Made by a program: the position numbers and the translations under genes. Positions 34,297 through 47,617 of a stretch of DNA of 64,000 bases are shown one piece after another. Position 1 is the stretch's first letter. Each line of letters opens with the position of its first letter. The notes under the pieces were generated by a model that was not told the origin of the DNA, did not search any database, and saw only the letters and a list, made by a program, of their open reading frames with translations. Source of the stretch: Umbelopsis isabellina (lineage: Eukaryota > Mucoromycota > Umbelopsidomycetes > Umbelopsidales > Umbelopsidaceae); contig JAEPQZ010000002.1 of assembly GCA_016758905.1 (NCBI GenBank), positions 1 through 64,000 on the forward strand, given 5' to 3'.

Positions 34297-35891
34297 TTAA
34301 AGTAATAGCATTTGAAGATTCTCGTTCAGGACAATATCCGATACGGCGGTCATGACGTGAGCTAGTTGCTTGGTATCGGTGGCATCGGTGAAGTGGGGAT
34401 ATACCTGCTTCTTTTCTGAAGTATTTAGACGCTGGAATCGCTTTCGGAAGTACGCTTTGGTTTGTTCTAGGTCATCGTCTGCTCCTACATTGATATCTCA
34501 TGGGTCAGATGTCATCTAGGTTTCTTGTGCAACTCCATCGGCATATGCATACATACCTTTATAATCGGGAAAATATTTCGACACAGGTGAATGCGCAATT
34601 TTCTTTTCAAAAATATCGACCTTGTTCAAAAATAAGATCATCGACGTATTTGTGAACCACGTAGAGTTGCATATGGAATCGAATAACATGAGGGCTTCGT
34701 GCATTTGATTCTACATAACAGAACATACGGTTAGCAAAACATGCGTCATGTATGGCCATTGTGGCCAGGACAACACCAGCCTGCATTCAATTACTTACCG
34801 AATCTTTGTCCTCCACCAAACACGAATCATATCCGCTGATGGCCACAACGAAAATCAGGGCCGTCACATTTTCAAAGCAATGAATCCTGTTGATGGCCGA
34901 TTTTAGTCAGAAACACAAATCATAAATAGCCAAGAGGCGTTTTCAATCTATTACTGTTCAAACCCACCATTTCTTTCGTTCGCTTCGTTGGCCTCCAACA
35001 TCAAACATGCGATATTTTAATGGCCCCATATTGAAGGTAGTTTCCACAATGCCAGTCGTCTTTATACGACACCGAATAATATCATCATCTTCTGGTATAT
35101 AATCACTTGCAAACAGGGCATCGATTTTGTCATAAAAGCTAAGAAAAACGGATCAACATAGATTAGAGATCGCCCAAGTCGCCACTCGTGGAACTGCATA
35201 TTCCCCCTTTCTCTCTCAACCGACCGACACTTACTATGTCACATTGTCATTCAGTGCAAATGTGTTGCCTTTCTCATAAGCTTGTTGAACTCCTTTGTCG
35301 CTCCATAATTGTTTGAGGGGTTGCCGATATGCATCAGGATAAGGCTGACCCTTTCTAATAACTGGAAATTCTTGAAATAATGGTATGTATGCCTGTAAAG
35401 CCAGAAGAAAAAAAAAATATGGTTTTGATAAATATCACTGGGGGCCGTTGACAATTGCCGAGACAAGCTAGCTCGGTCGGCTTGACTACCGGAGCACTGA
35501 CCATATTATTCTTGTTCTCCATATCGATTTTCAAAATCTCCATTGCTTCCAACATGGCTTGCATACTAGATACAATATTATCAAAAATTACAATTCTATA
35601 AGCCTCTCTCTCCGAAGCGCTGAAACCTGCAGCGTGTATTAGGCGCATCTGCTTTAAAACTGTGGATTTGCCAGATTCTCCAGCACCTGAGAAGCAAAAA
35701 AAAAGAGAAGGCCAAAAAAAAATAATTAGACACCGCTAAAAGTCATTAGGCTTTTGCTGAGCAGGTTCACACTCACCTAGCAAAAGGAGCTTGACTTCGG
35801 TCTTTGCCTTCTTCTCATCCAACTTGATTTGTTTGTCAATCTGCTTACTCCGGCTGGATGCCGGATTACTGGTACTGGCGCAGTTCCCCAT
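34297..35891 (-). CDS. Heterotrimeric G protein alpha subunit (no. 2)
   Basis: Receptor-coupled GTPase at the plasma membrane. Seven exons: 35891-35777, 35686-35502, 35392-35235, 35138-34968, 34886-34799, 34710-34557, 34484-34297; 352 aa. Start MGNC (acylation at Gly2 and Cys4); P-loop GAGESGKST 39-47; Arg177 in [13 protein letters not shown] with Gln203; NKVD; TDAT. The end is NENLQMLLL, again without the -4 Cys. Compared with copy no. 1 it shares five introns (exon 1/2, exon 3/4 region, KKW, DS/NQM) and has two extra (after NNM and after DYK). Divergent helical domain suggests a different receptor or effector. Confidence 0.95.
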
Positions 35892-38853
35892 GGTCAGACC
35901 AAGATAAGAAAAAACCGAAATGAAAGGAGGGAGATGGCACCAATGAAGGGAAGAATAGGTGGGAAAAAGGGTTGAAGAAGCCTCTGTGTTTTGGTTGATA
36001 TTTATATTATTTAAAAAGGGAAATATAAAAAATGCCCAGAAACTCGAAACCCTTTGAATCGCTTGCTGGGGGCTTTTGTCTCACAAATTAAGTGACGCCT
36101 TGTTTCGGCTTCGGCTGACCGAGAAGTTGGTCCACCCCGAGTTAACAAAAAGGCCATCACCGACCGCCCCCATCATCTCCACCAACCAACTTAAAATTCT
36201 ATGGTAATACCAAGCATTGACGGTGATTTTCCTCTGGCAATGGCCTGATTTTCTATTCCATTTCAGCCACATATTTGAGCTTGGCTTGAATTTGTCCATT
36301 TTCCAGATGGTTGTGTAATATCACTGTGCCCAGTCTAGATTTAACATATGCAGTGCATATTGCAAGTTGTGTACAGAATAGCGTGACTCTTTCCCGACCG
36401 CCAATGGATTTATAACCAAAACGGGGGGCGAGGAGGACATCATCAGAAGACGCAAACTCACCAAATCAGTAACTGTGCTGCTCGACCATGCCGTTTTACA
36501 CTTGCATAAGTCATGTTTGTCATTATCAGGGGGAAAGCGAAGTACATGCCACCAAACCCCATGATGAGCGCTCATTCGAATGTTTATGATAGCGCCGCGC
36601 TAGTGTATTGTGTGTACAACGCAATTTAATGCAGTAGTGTGCATGTACTCTAGCCACCAATGCCATGCTGTCACTACAAAGCGTTTCATGCATTTCCAGC
36701 CCTAGACGTCTAACCAAGTTTGTATTATAAAAAATCAGAGCATTTGTGTTATCATCAATGTTTATTAATTTTTGCCTTCGCGCCGTCCATAATAACTGGC
36801 TTCGCCATATCTCGAATTAGGAAAACATGAAGTGTGGGGTTGCTTGTTTGGCCAAAAACCTCTTCCTTGTTTTTGGCCTTTGGTCATTTATTGTGAGGCA
36901 GGCTACAGCCATGTGTTTGTTTCAAACGTCTGCTGCACAAGTGCGTTTAGCGATATTTTGAAATTCGCCGGGGAGGGGAGACCAATCTGATTACACTTAA
37001 TCATGCTAGACAACACCTTTACGGCGTGGTATAGAAGCAATCAATATCGTAAAAGCTCTTGGTTCGATTTGTGTCGTCGTTTATGGTAACCGAAGATAAA
37101 ATAAAAAAACTTCCTGTCTCTCGCCTGGATTCTCCGTATCCTCCGCCCTTAACTGACCAACCCTTACCCTGCATGGGCTAGGGTGCAATGTGATTTGCAG
37201 AGTATCAAATTTATTAATGCAAGCAAAACCAATAAAATTGTCCTACAGCTCAATGAAACACTAGAATGACGTTCAGTACCTCCCTAAGGTAGACTAGATT
37301 TTTTTCGCATCTGAAAATAGCAAGAAAAAGACCTCTTCGGGTGCTACCCATCCATTCCCTTTTCTGGTCGTTACATCGATCCGACCCATATTCCGCTTGT
37401 GCCGAGTATGTCGTTGCTTGTCCAACATTGCCTTGGACATGCAATCGAAAATTTTTTTGTAATCTTATATCTTTGTTGTAAACGGCCGTTTTGATAGGGA
37501 TCAGTTGCAATTATGTCAATTCTACGAACAATAGGTAATAGTGGCCTAGCCGGTTATGCCGCTAGATCATTTCGGCAACATATACTGGCTGTAATACATA
37601 TTGAAATAGATAATTAGTATTTGCACAAACGTGTTGCATTTGTTTCGTGGCTTTGCACATGCGTTTGCCTTTCTGTTCATACTGGCCCAGGAGGATTAGG
37701 CATGTGAAACAGCAGCCCTGACCTTTTTTTTTTTCGTGTCCCAAAACATTTGCCACTCTTGATTTGATAATGACTTTGCCAATGTTGCCGGTTGAGATAT
37801 CAGTATCCTCGGTTGAGACATTTTCGGATTTTACGGTTTATATTCGCCATGGGTTTCTCAGAAGTAACTCTCACACCTAGCGTGTGTGGCTGTCTTCAAA
37901 ATGTCAGGTGGGGGCATCAGCATCCATAAACTTATTTATAGCATCGTACAGGATTGAGATAATGTGCTCCCTGATTTGTGTCTACACATTCGGGCAAGCA
38001 TGTCATTGGTTATTATGCCACGTTTAGCTGACAAGAAAGCGACTTTTTCGTCGAGTTGTATTCCAGTGCGGTGGCGGAACAAGAGATATACAATTGTATG
38101 CGCGAAATATCTCATCATGACTGTAAGTGATAGTTGACTGGGCCACTTGCAATAGACAATGGCATCATCTCGCTTAATTTGTTTGTATTGAGTCAAACAC
38201 TCGCCATTCCTTGCTGTAAACCCTTCGCTTCAACTGGGTTCCGTGAGCTTGCCACCAGCAGCTGCTGCACATTGAAGTCGATCATTCGTTCCAGTATTGC
38301 TCCCTCGTCGGTTGATCCAAGCGGCTGCATCCTGGTAGAGCCAATAGAAGGATAACTGGCCATTATACATTGCAAAAAAGCCAGCCCTATTGAAGTTGGC
38401 AGGCGGTGTGTCGTTTTTGCCCGACGTAGGAAAATGACTAGCTGCGAATGTCTATTGATTTTGCCCAACACATGGTAAAACAGATTGTTCGTATCGTGGC
38501 AAGTCTGTGCCATGCCTGTGCCATGTCTGTGGCATGTACGTGGCGTGTATGTTAAGTGTAAGAAACGAGATGCGTGTAAGCATATTTGTGGATCAAGTGC
38601 ATGAATATCTGTTGCTTTTGGTTAGCAACTTTCTCATTATTCACTTTTTTTCTTTTAGTGCAATAAGCATTCTGTAATTTATAACATTTTGTAAATATCA
38701 CTACGTAAACTAAAATTTTTACCCGGAATTTATGACTACAACGATTAATAGTGTAAGCAAAAGAACAATACTATATAGAGGATTTGAGGTGTGGTTGGAG
38801 GAGTAAACAGGTTGGAAATGGCCACAAAAAGCACCAGTTGTAGAATGGTGGAT
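35892..38853. other. Long gene-poor interval (about 3 kb)
   Basis: Several minus-strand frames of 60-106 codons occur. The longest, 38193-38513, has a protein-like end (ERMIDFNVQQLLVASSRNP) and is followed in another frame by 37936-38196; neither has splice context or known motif. A short run of related CATGCCTGTGCCATGTCTG steps lies at about 38510-38550. No gene is called; a decayed gene between 37.9 and 38.5 kb on the minus strand is possible. Confidence 0.4.
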
Positions 38854-40410
38854 CTACAATCTGTAATTTGATTCGTAGCCAGAGTTAAAGGTGTTGGAGT
38901 TATATGTATTGGAGTTGAAAGTATTCTCGTATCCAGCATACGGATCTGGCTTTTCTCTCAAGTACGTGAAATCTTTGCTGCGTTCGCCGAAAATGAACTC
39001 CATCTCTTCAAGGGACTTGCCCTTAGTTTCGGGGAAGAAGAACACTACAACCACGGCCATGATGAAACAGCAACCGCCAAAGAAGATAAACGTGCCAAAC
39101 GTGATACGAGCCAGCATGACGGGCACAATCTCGCCCACCACAAAGTTGAACAACCAGTTGGCGGCTGTGGTGACGGACGTGGCTTTGGAACGAATGCGCA
39201 GAGGGAAAATCTCAGCTGGGTAGATCCAGCCGCACGGTCCCCATGAGTAGGCGAATCCAGCAACAAACATGTAAATCATGACGATGGAAAAGTACGATGC
39301 TGCCTTGTTGCCGCTCATATCAATGGTTTTATCGCCACCGGGTTGATCAACAATCTTTCCACACACGCCCAGAACAATACCGGCGGTAACCATGCATACG
39401 CCCATGACGATGGCGCCAGATATCAACGTCCAGCGTCTACCCCAGCGATCGACCCACAGGATAGCAGGAATGGTGGCAAGCACATTGATCACACCGTTGA
39501 TTCCTGTGGCAAGCAAACTTGCATTGCCACTGCTGATACCAGTAGCGTGGAAGATGGATGGAGCATAGTACATGATAGCGTTAATACCGGTCAATTGTTG
39601 GAAGATCTGAATCAATACGCCAAGAATGACACGACGGCGCACAGTTCCTTGCAAGAGTTCGACATAGCTGTGGATAGCTACAGCCTTTTCCAAGGCAATT
39701 TGTTCGCAAATCTCGTTGTACTCTTCGAGAACATATGGATGGTTCTTGTCGCCGTTGCCGTGAAGTCGTGCAAGCACTTGCTGGGCTTCCTCATTGCGGC
39801 CCTGTTGGAGTAACCAACGTGGCGAATAGGGGAGGAACATGGTACCGACGGCGAGGACGATAGCGGGCGCCATCTGCAAGGCGAGTGGTACGCGCCACGT
39901 TGCTGTGCCCTGAAGATGCATGTTGGTGCCATAGTTGATCCAGAACGACAACATGATGCCGATGGTAATGGCGAACTGTTGCAAAGAAATCAAGCGACCA
40001 CGAATGGCTTTGGGAGCCAGTTCAGATTGGTAGAGTGGAACACTCATGGACAGAATACCGATACCAACGCCAGCAATAGGCCGGCCGACGCACATCATAA
40101 TGTAGCCATTGGCAGCAGTCTGAAGGATAACACCCAGAATCAAAATCAAACTTCCAATCAAAATGGAGCGTTTGCGACCCAGGCTCTCACAAAGCAAACC
40201 AGAGATCAAAGCTCCTACAAAACAACCGGCCAGCAGTGTCGACACAATGGTCGAGCTTTGCAATGATGTAAAGGTTGTTTCGCCGTCGGTCATATAGTCA
40301 ACAAAGTTGTCCATGGTCAAAACTCCAGATATCATACCGGTATCCAGACCGAATGACAAGCCACCGAGGGCAGCGAATGCGCTAACGGCATAAACGTGGC
40401 CCTGGGACAT
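38854..40410 (-). CDS. MFS sugar/proton symporter (hexose transporter type)
   Basis: Plasma-membrane uptake of a hexose or related sugar driven by protons. Intronless, 518 aa, 12 TM segments. Sugar-porter signatures in order: GLDTGMISGVL, ESLGRKRSILIGS, YQSELAPKAIRGRLISLQQF, PYSPRWLL, QQLTGINAIMYYAPSIF, WVDRWGRRWTLI, SWGPCGWIYPAEIFPLRIR, PETKGKSLEEMEFIFGE. The tail ends in a repeated Asn-Thr/Ser-Tyr/Phe pattern (FNSNTYNSNTFNS). Lack of introns contrasts with most neighbours; frequent in transporter families. The specific sugar is not known. Confidence 0.95.
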   Translation of the reverse strand: MSQGHVYAVSAFAALGGLSFGLDTGMISGVLTMDNFVDYMTDGETTFTSLQSSTIVSTLLAGCFVGALISGLLCESLGRKRSILIGSLILILGVILQTAANGYIMMCVGRPIAGVGIGILSMSVPLYQSELAPKAIRGRLISLQQFAITIGIMLSFWINYGTNMHLQGTATWRVPLALQMAPAIVLAVGTMFLPYSPRWLLQQGRNEEAQQVLARLHGNGDKNHPYVLEEYNEICEQIALEKAVAIHSYVELLQGTVRRRVILGVLIQIFQQLTGINAIMYYAPSIFHATGISSGNASLLATGINGVINVLATIPAILWVDRWGRRWTLISGAIVMGVCMVTAGIVLGVCGKIVDQPGGDKTIDMSGNKAASYFSIVMIYMFVAGFAYSWGPCGWIYPAEIFPLRIRSKATSVTTAANWLFNFVVGEIVPVMLARITFGTFIFFGGCCFIMAVVVVFFFPETKGKSLEEMEFIFGERSKDFTYLREKPDPYAGYENTFNSNTYNSNTFNSGYESNYRL

Positions 40411-40547
40411 TGTGAATCAAATAAAAGTCTAAGTGTAGAAAGGAGAAAATTGTCTGGCTAGATCAAAGGTTGAAGTTGTAAGCAACGTGTGAAGCCAAAG
40501 GAGAAAGAAAAAGAAGAAACTTTTTGTGGTTGACCCGTCCAATTGGA

Positions 40548-40556
40548 TTTTATATA
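40548..40556 (-). promoter_or_regulatory. TATA box of the sugar transporter gene
   Basis: TATATAAAA on the minus strand, 138 bp upstream of the ATG; implies a leader of roughly 100 nt. Confidence 0.5.
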
Positions 40557-43214
40557 CAAGTTTATTTTCTTCGGGCACTTAATTGCATTTACGGGACCCG
40601 TCCATTTCAGTCCACTACCCCACAGTGTTCGTGATTTGCCAGCGGGGAAAACGCCCCGTCCGCGTGCGAATGGGCTGGTACGGAACCGGCCAGTTGGGTA
40701 CAAGAGAATTATAGCACACTTGAGCCGCGGATTCACAAGCTCACTGTCAGAATCCCGGTTACCTCTATCACTCTTTTCTTCTTGTTCATTATGAAGCCTA
40801 ATGTAGCTTTGTCCACCAGCAGTTAGTAGTTGTGGACACTCCTCCAGACTCAGACTCAGCAAGTGGTTGCATAGAGTTTGGATGGCCGCTCTGCTATTTT
40901 GGCGAATCCACCCGGGCAACATGGATTTTGAGAAAGTTCACTGTGACGGGCCAGGACTTGATTCTGTACTACAGGAATAAAAAATAAAAAAAAATAAAAA
41001 AAAGTCTTCTCCTAACGAAACCACATACATCGGAATACATGTAACTATAAACAGCTTATAAGTGGAAAACAAAAAAAGTCATAGCAACTCCGCGTTTAAA
41101 ATATATCATATTGTGCCCAACTTTGAACTGGATGCCATGATGGCTCTGTAGTAAGTAAGTTTGCTAACAAAAGAAAGGTCACTGGTATCGCCAATCCATC
41201 TTATCTAATGGGGTCAGCTGGCCCAAAGTGTGTCTCTCATCCCAACCCCACATGGCAAAATTACGCGCCAGCTATGACCGGCAACCTATTAATTCATGCT
41301 GCAGTTGTGAACAAACAAAGTCTTCCCAGCCATTTGTCTGTATAACAAATGAGGATTGACTTCAATTAATTCGCTAAGACAAATCGGACCCAAAACCTGC
41401 TATACTTGAAACCTTAGTTCCTTAGATCACGCTCCTTTATTGAGTTTCGGTGTCCTGGGTTTTCTCGTATAGCTAGAAACGAATCGGCTATCTCCCACAT
41501 CTAACTGGGTAAAGGTTGGTGGCGCTTATTGGGAATGAACGATTTCTTGTATCATTGTGAGGATTGCTGGCCATGATACATCGCTTGAATGACTTGGATT
41601 TCAGTGGTCGAATATGTGTCTTTCAAGTTTTTGTTGCGCCGGTAGTGATTTCATCTTGTATAATGTTGGCTGCCAAATTGATTTTCAGGTCCGCGTGCAG
41701 CCCACATCGGTGTGAGCTTGTATTCAATTGTGGGTTGTACATGAAGGCGTTTGTAATACACCGATGGATGACGGAACATCGCAGTCCGAGCCCACACAAA
41801 AGAACATGATTCGTTACTTGGTACAGATCTCATGATGCCAGGAACCTTACGGTGATGGAGGATAGCTGACTTACATGGATAAACAGGTTATTTAGCATAT
41901 GCTGTGACTGGGCTGTATGCACTATATTTTCTGATCGCTTTGCGTGTTGCGAATTAACGCCAAAATATAAACCCATAAAAAAAAATAAAAAAAAAAAGGG
42001 CTGTATGTGTATGGTGTTACACGGTGCATTATGAACAGTCATCGACTTTTTCAAACTGCATCAGAGCCAGGTGATATTCTTACCGCCACGTACTGCCCGC
42101 ATACAGTAAACATGCAATCAGTGGTGTTTGGGGCCGCAGAAAGCTGAAAAACTGGACCTGACCGCAGGACCACACGGGATGATGGCGGAATACGTTCTTC
42201 TGCCTGGGTTAGCGGGGTAAAACAGGTTATGTCGTGCAACACCACGTGTGGCTTGAAAATGAGTGTCGATGCTCCGCGCACCCCGTCAAAGTACGAATTA
42301 GCGACTTTTGCCCCTCCTCCCCCCCAATGGGCAAGCGCTATTGACGCTCGCTCATAGTCTTTTTCCGCTGTTTGAACTGCCAAGTTCTCATTTCTCACAA
42401 GCTAGCTAGCCAAAGCCGCTGCCTTGACGATTTTTTGAAAATTTGGACTCCACAAAGTGGATGCATTTCCTTTTTTATTAGATTTTTTTTTTCTGGCTGC
42501 TTCATCGAGTTGCAATTTCGCTCGCTCGCTTGTATCTGGAGGTTAAAACGTGACTCCGGTCTAGTTCTCTACGTGTCCAAATGTAACTTCTGGCTTTGCC
42601 TGAGCATGGTATTCATTTCGTTACCTCATACCAGCAGCATATTCATTTTTCGCCTATATGGGGAATAAATGCACAGATGCTGCAGCGCATTCATGTATGT
42701 TTGATGCTCGGCAATTATTAAGGCGCAGCATGTAACGTCAGAATCACGCGTAAAATGGCTTAGTACTTGAGGCTGTGCAGCAACATTCTCTTGTACCACA
42801 AACTGAGATCGCCCTTGTTGATAACGACTGCTGCCAACCAACCTTGTACTCCATCGGTACGTACTCTCAAAACCAAAAATCGATTCAATTGCATACACTC
42901 ACAAAACACACCAAAATTGGCCACTGAATGCATACACAAAACACAACAACGACAAGGATGTATTGAAGATAATGAGGACAAACCGTCACTTTTGCTTTTT
43001 GATTTTTTTTTAGATAGTGAGAAAGCAAATTTATAAGATGGTCTCTTATGGTGAATTAGATTGTACAAGCACTTGGCAAAAGGAAATTTTAAAAAAGGAA
43101 AAAAGGTAATTACAAACATCAAAGGGAAGAAAAAAGACCTTCGTAGTTAGAGAGTAAGGGAAAAGAAAATTAGGACATGAAGGGCGCCATTCTTCCCGCT
43201 CAATGCTAATGAAA
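40557..43214. other. Gene-poor interval (about 2.7 kb)
   Basis: Sugar transporter promoter side and RhoGAP 3' side. A-rich runs at about 40978-41004 and 41973-41998. The minus frame at 40458-40922 overlaps the promoter and shows no domain; other frames (41564-41809, 42051-42398, 42372-42668, 42760-43122) also lack motifs. No gene seen. Confidence 0.5.
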
Positions 43215-43260
43215 TTATGCATTACTGGTGCGAGGCTCTGGCTCGTCAGTAGTGGTAGCG

Positions 43261-43291
<31 letters not shown>

Positions 43292-45534
43292 CTGCTGGTT
43301 CGTCTTTGGACGATCGTCGATTGCCGTGCCCAGACTTGGCCAGTAATTTACCAATCGTGCCACGACGCATGGCTGCCTTAAAGCCACCATTGCCTCCACT
43401 TTCGCTATCTGTGGACGTACGAGCCGATTTAGTGGTATCGTCCACCGGACTGGTTATTTTAGCGGTTTCGCGAGCGTTCAAATCAGGCGAAATAGGTTTG
43501 GATTCATCCATGGGTTGTGGACTATATGGCACAGCGGCATCTGGTGACGACGCACTATCCTGCGATGAACGACCTTCCTGATTATTAGGCACATTGGACT
43601 CGCCATTCACAGAATTATTAGCTGAGGCATTATTTGGTGCGGTGACAATGGTTTCTGTCGTGGACGACTTTGGTGCAGCCGGTGTTGTGGTGGTCTTTAC
43701 TTCTTCATCCTCTTCCTCCAATGACACATCCCAAAGGAATTTCTGACCAGCTGTTACTGGAGGGATCTTTCCATCGGCTGTTAAATGCTCTGCTTTGGTT
43801 GGAGGTGATGCATTAGCAGTATCCACCTTCGTAGTTGGTAATGTCTCGGGAGTCGCAGCATAGACATCAGGTCCATCGCCAGATCTTCGTTCAGACGCTA
43901 CTCTTTTAATGTGCTTCCAACCTTCTGGTCGTCGTGCTAAAAATTGACATGGGAAAGTTCAACGGCCGATCTTTCACATGTAATGATACACTGAAAGCGG
44001 GGCTTACCTTGGCTGCCTTGACGTCCAACATGGACTACCTGTGTTGGCTCATTTTCACCATACTTTTGTCTCTTACTAGGTAAGGTTTGTGAACGTTTAA
44101 GCGTTGCAGGTCTGGAAACACCGATGGCGGTAATTTGATCGAACGGGTCGTGCTCGAACGTGTCGTGCTCAAACATGGTAATTGATCTCTCGGGCCGTCT
44201 GGGAGATTCAGCGGCAATAGTGGACGGACGATGCGCTTTGTCCGATGATGAGTTTGATGGCGGAAGAGTGCCAGGTAATTGGTCAACCAAAGACGATGGC
44301 AGCGGACCGACTAGGACATTCAGAGTTTCAATAGGTGACAGGGGTAGATTTGTAGTTTTTGATTGAGGAGATGACGGTATTGAACCGGACGGACTATCCG
44401 TCATGGGTTGTGGGGGAGGATTAGGATTAGTTGGGGCTGAGGCGGTAAATAAACGGCGACTAGCATTAGGTATGAATTGATTGTCGAGAACACAAGCTGG
44501 TGGCATAGTAAAGCTGCCTTGATGATTGATTAAAAACTCCAGCACGCGTTGCGATTTTTTATACTGCGCGGGGCTCATCTGATGGTCAGGATGCGAAAGT
44601 ATACCCGGTGCAAATACAGCTGCTAAATTTGACGCATCCATTCGATGAGATTTGCTATGTAAAGCAAACAAACTCAACATATCCAAAATATAGAGCAAGA
44701 GAAATTGATTGGGTAATGGAAGTCGTTCTATCAATTTTTGGAAAGCATCAATCAAAGCGTCATCGTCGGTTAGAGATTCATCATCTGTTGTACGACATGT
44801 AAGTAATCTAAAAATGTACGATGAAATACTTCAAAACATGATGTTGATATTTTTTCTTACCAATCAACTCTCTGAATGAATGATAGAACTGATGAGGTAT
44901 GACAGGCTCCGGCAAATAGTTCAGAAAACGCCTCAAGATATTTGCAGCATCGTGTACCGTGTAACCTCGCCAATCCAGCTGCGAGCCATAATGAGGAGAT
45001 GTATCGAAAAATGTTTGCAGCATGCCTATCCGTTTTGCACTTCCAGACAAACGAAAGATCCCTTCTACAAATAAGCCTATGACATTTTGGAAAAAAAAAA
45101 TTAGTAATTAATACATTACTGGGCTATGCGGCAAGAAAAGAGAAGTTGAGGCTGTGCTGTACCTTCTTCCTTAAGAAATGAGCCACATTTAGCAATAATG
45201 GTCGGTATAACACCATAGCACTGTTCATTTGTATCGTCGTCCATATACGATATAGTGGAATAAGAATATTTGATAGACTCGCTTAATGGAATACCAAAAA
45301 CTCCTTTATCTGTTGCGTAGTGAAACGGTGAGCAATGTGTACTACAGTGATTCGGGTTGGGCTCGGCAATGCCAAAAGTTGGAATTGCTTTTTCAACTTA
45401 CCCACAACAGGCACTTGTAGTCGTTTGAAATTCTCGGCTTTGGGATTAGCAGCAGTGACCTTCTTCCACCACGCCAAAACAGCGTTTTTTTGGTGATCAG
45501 TAACGACGCCTGGTCGATTATAATTGGTGGCCAT
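43215..45534 (-). CDS. RhoGAP domain protein (Sac7/Bag7-like)
   Basis: GTPase-activating protein, probably for Rho1, acting in cell-wall integrity and actin polarity. Exons 45534-45402, 45309-45163, 45076-44861, 44784-44008, 43936-43215; 664 aa. The GAP domain (about 50-255) begins VFGIPLSESIKYS, YGVIPTIIAKCGSFL; the arginine finger is Arg102 in GLFVEGIFRLSGS; then LDWRGYTVHDAANILRRFLN, LPEPVIP and SNLAAVFAPGILS. This wording matches yeast Sac7/Bag7. The C-terminal 400 residues are Pro/Ser/Thr-rich and end with Ala/Thr repeats from a GCT/GTT-type triplet run. Acceptor 44785 was chosen over a nearer TTTTTAG because only it keeps the frame. Confidence 0.92.
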
Positions 45535-47617
45535 CGGAGGGGGGCGGATTGATGAGATCAGTAATATTTGCTTCCAAAGAGTTCCCAGAACCGACGAATT
45601 GCTCGATGAAATGTGTTGCTGTGACTGTCTTTCGCAGCTGGTGTTGCTGCTGTGGGGCCAAGTGGCTCTGGGCTTTTCTATCACCACAGCGTATGACAGC
45701 CTACAATTCTCTTGCAAGTGGCTAAAGCATTTTTACTTATCAATCATATGTTTTTGCGTTGTTCATAATTTCTTGGCTTTCATTGTGATGGACAGTGAAC
45801 TTTTTATCTTTTTTCATTATCTTCCATTCTTTGCTGTGATTAAACATAATTTGGCTGACTGTTTATTTTACCCAAACAAAAATAACTTGTATTGCCATTT
45901 TACACAGCAGCAACTGAGCCCATTAGCAACTGAGTTCATTCATCAAATATCCTATGTCCTGTTTATAACCATGCACTGTTCAAGTACAATTACACTATAA
46001 CTCTGCATATAAAAAGCAATGCGAATGCAATAAACAGTCACCCTGAACACACCATGCCATATGGCTGGCTGTATTAGTGGTGTGCACTGTAAATGAAATT
46101 TAGCGTATTTGGATCCCAAGAAAATGTCAGCAAGGGATCCTAGAAAATAGACCTCCGCCAATGCCTTTATGGCTGTTTGTACAACCACGGCGTTTCAATG
46201 TTAAAGAACAATCAACACATTGTATTGCATTGACATTTTCTTTGTCTAAAATCATCATGACGAGCGTGAACCGTTTCGAAGAATCCATTAATAATTATTA
46301 GTACAGGTTAAGTAATTAGCGGAGACAAGCGTCATAGCGATATGACCCATGGGTATTTTGACCGTTGCTGGCGAGATGACGTTACCATGATTAATACAAA
46401 GTGTGCAAGTCTATCGACACTTGCAAATTATCAGGCCGTAATGAAAAGTCAGACGCCCCATGTTCGAATCATGGTAACTCAAGTTACCCTTGTTATGAGA
46501 AATGGCAACGCTAACAAGGCTTTGACTCATCGTGACGAACGTATTACCAATAGGGTATTCAACATTTTCAAATTAACGTGTCATCCAGATAGCCAGAAAA
46601 AGCATTATCTAAACTAATTGGCGTACTAAATTGTTGAAAAAAGAAACGGACACTACCTGTTCTGCATGTTGTTCTGCATTTTGTTCACTTTTGGTGTATG
46701 TGCGGGTTTGGCGCTGCGTGGTTTGTATAGGATTCCACAAACTAGTCAAGTAAAAGGCGATCTCCAGACGGTTTATTTGTTCCAGCTCAATTATAAGCTA
46801 GAATAAACGAAGCATTTTGCCCAAATGTTTAGTCTGTGAAGTTCTAGAATAATTATGCACTAGGTCGGATGTTTTTATATGGGTGGGTAATCGAACATTT
46901 GATCGAACAAAACTACTTCTAGAATAGAAAGCGTTACCGAAAATTTTTTTGTTCCGTGTCTTACAAGTAATTCCATTGCCTAGATTTCCACAGTTTTTTA
47001 CTAGCAACTTCAATACCATAGATTACGGCTGGAATAGACCAAGTGCACACCACAATCACCATGCTGTGGGGTCAATTTGTGAGCTGTGAACGAACAAAGA
47101 AGTGTAAAGAATCTTGGATAGCTTGTTAACCTAATTAGGAAATTGGCAAAAGCTTAATCATTTCATCAACATTGGTCATTCCATAAATGTCAATTGGCCC
47201 CTCAGCGCACCATGACACAGTACAATTTGCCAAATCGATCAAGATAACGCATAGCCACCATGATTGCATAGCCTAACGAATTCCAATGGATAACGGTGAT
47301 GGATTATGATACATAGTCTCGATATGTCTCAAGACGATAAATTTATTTTGGGTTGGTCTACGGTACAAAAAGTGGAAAATGGGAAAACAAAAAGTGGCCA
47401 TATACAAAAGAAAATAAAAACAAGAAAACAAATTTACAAGCTGTACATTGAAAGAGGGAGGATATTTGTCTTATATGTATGTACATCTCTCTCTCTCTCT
47501 CATTAAAATGTTGTTTTACGAAATGGTGATTTCAATCCATGAAATTGCACCAGAGTATATGAGTCGTCCATATATTTTTTATGCCATTATCAACTGCTCT
47601 ATGGGAAGATGGTTCAT
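45535..47617. other. Gene-poor interval with a 12-bp inverted repeat
   Basis: GTTACCATGATT (46381-46392) is perfectly mirrored by AATCATGGTAAC (46467-46478), 74 nt apart. The right arm overlaps a T-arm-like sequence (CCATG-TTCGAAT-CATGG). The frame 46342-46617 spans it but has no motif. No gene is called. Confidence 0.45.

Noticed and set aside
40458-40922. 154-codon minus-strand frame upstream of the sugar transporter
   Set aside because: Overlaps the promoter and TATA box, no domain, basic/Ser-rich random composition.
46441-46490. tRNA gene suggested by a B-box-like TTCGAAT in a 5-bp stem
   Set aside because: No matching A box, D arm or anticodon arm at the right spacing, and no 5' partner for the 3' acceptor strand.
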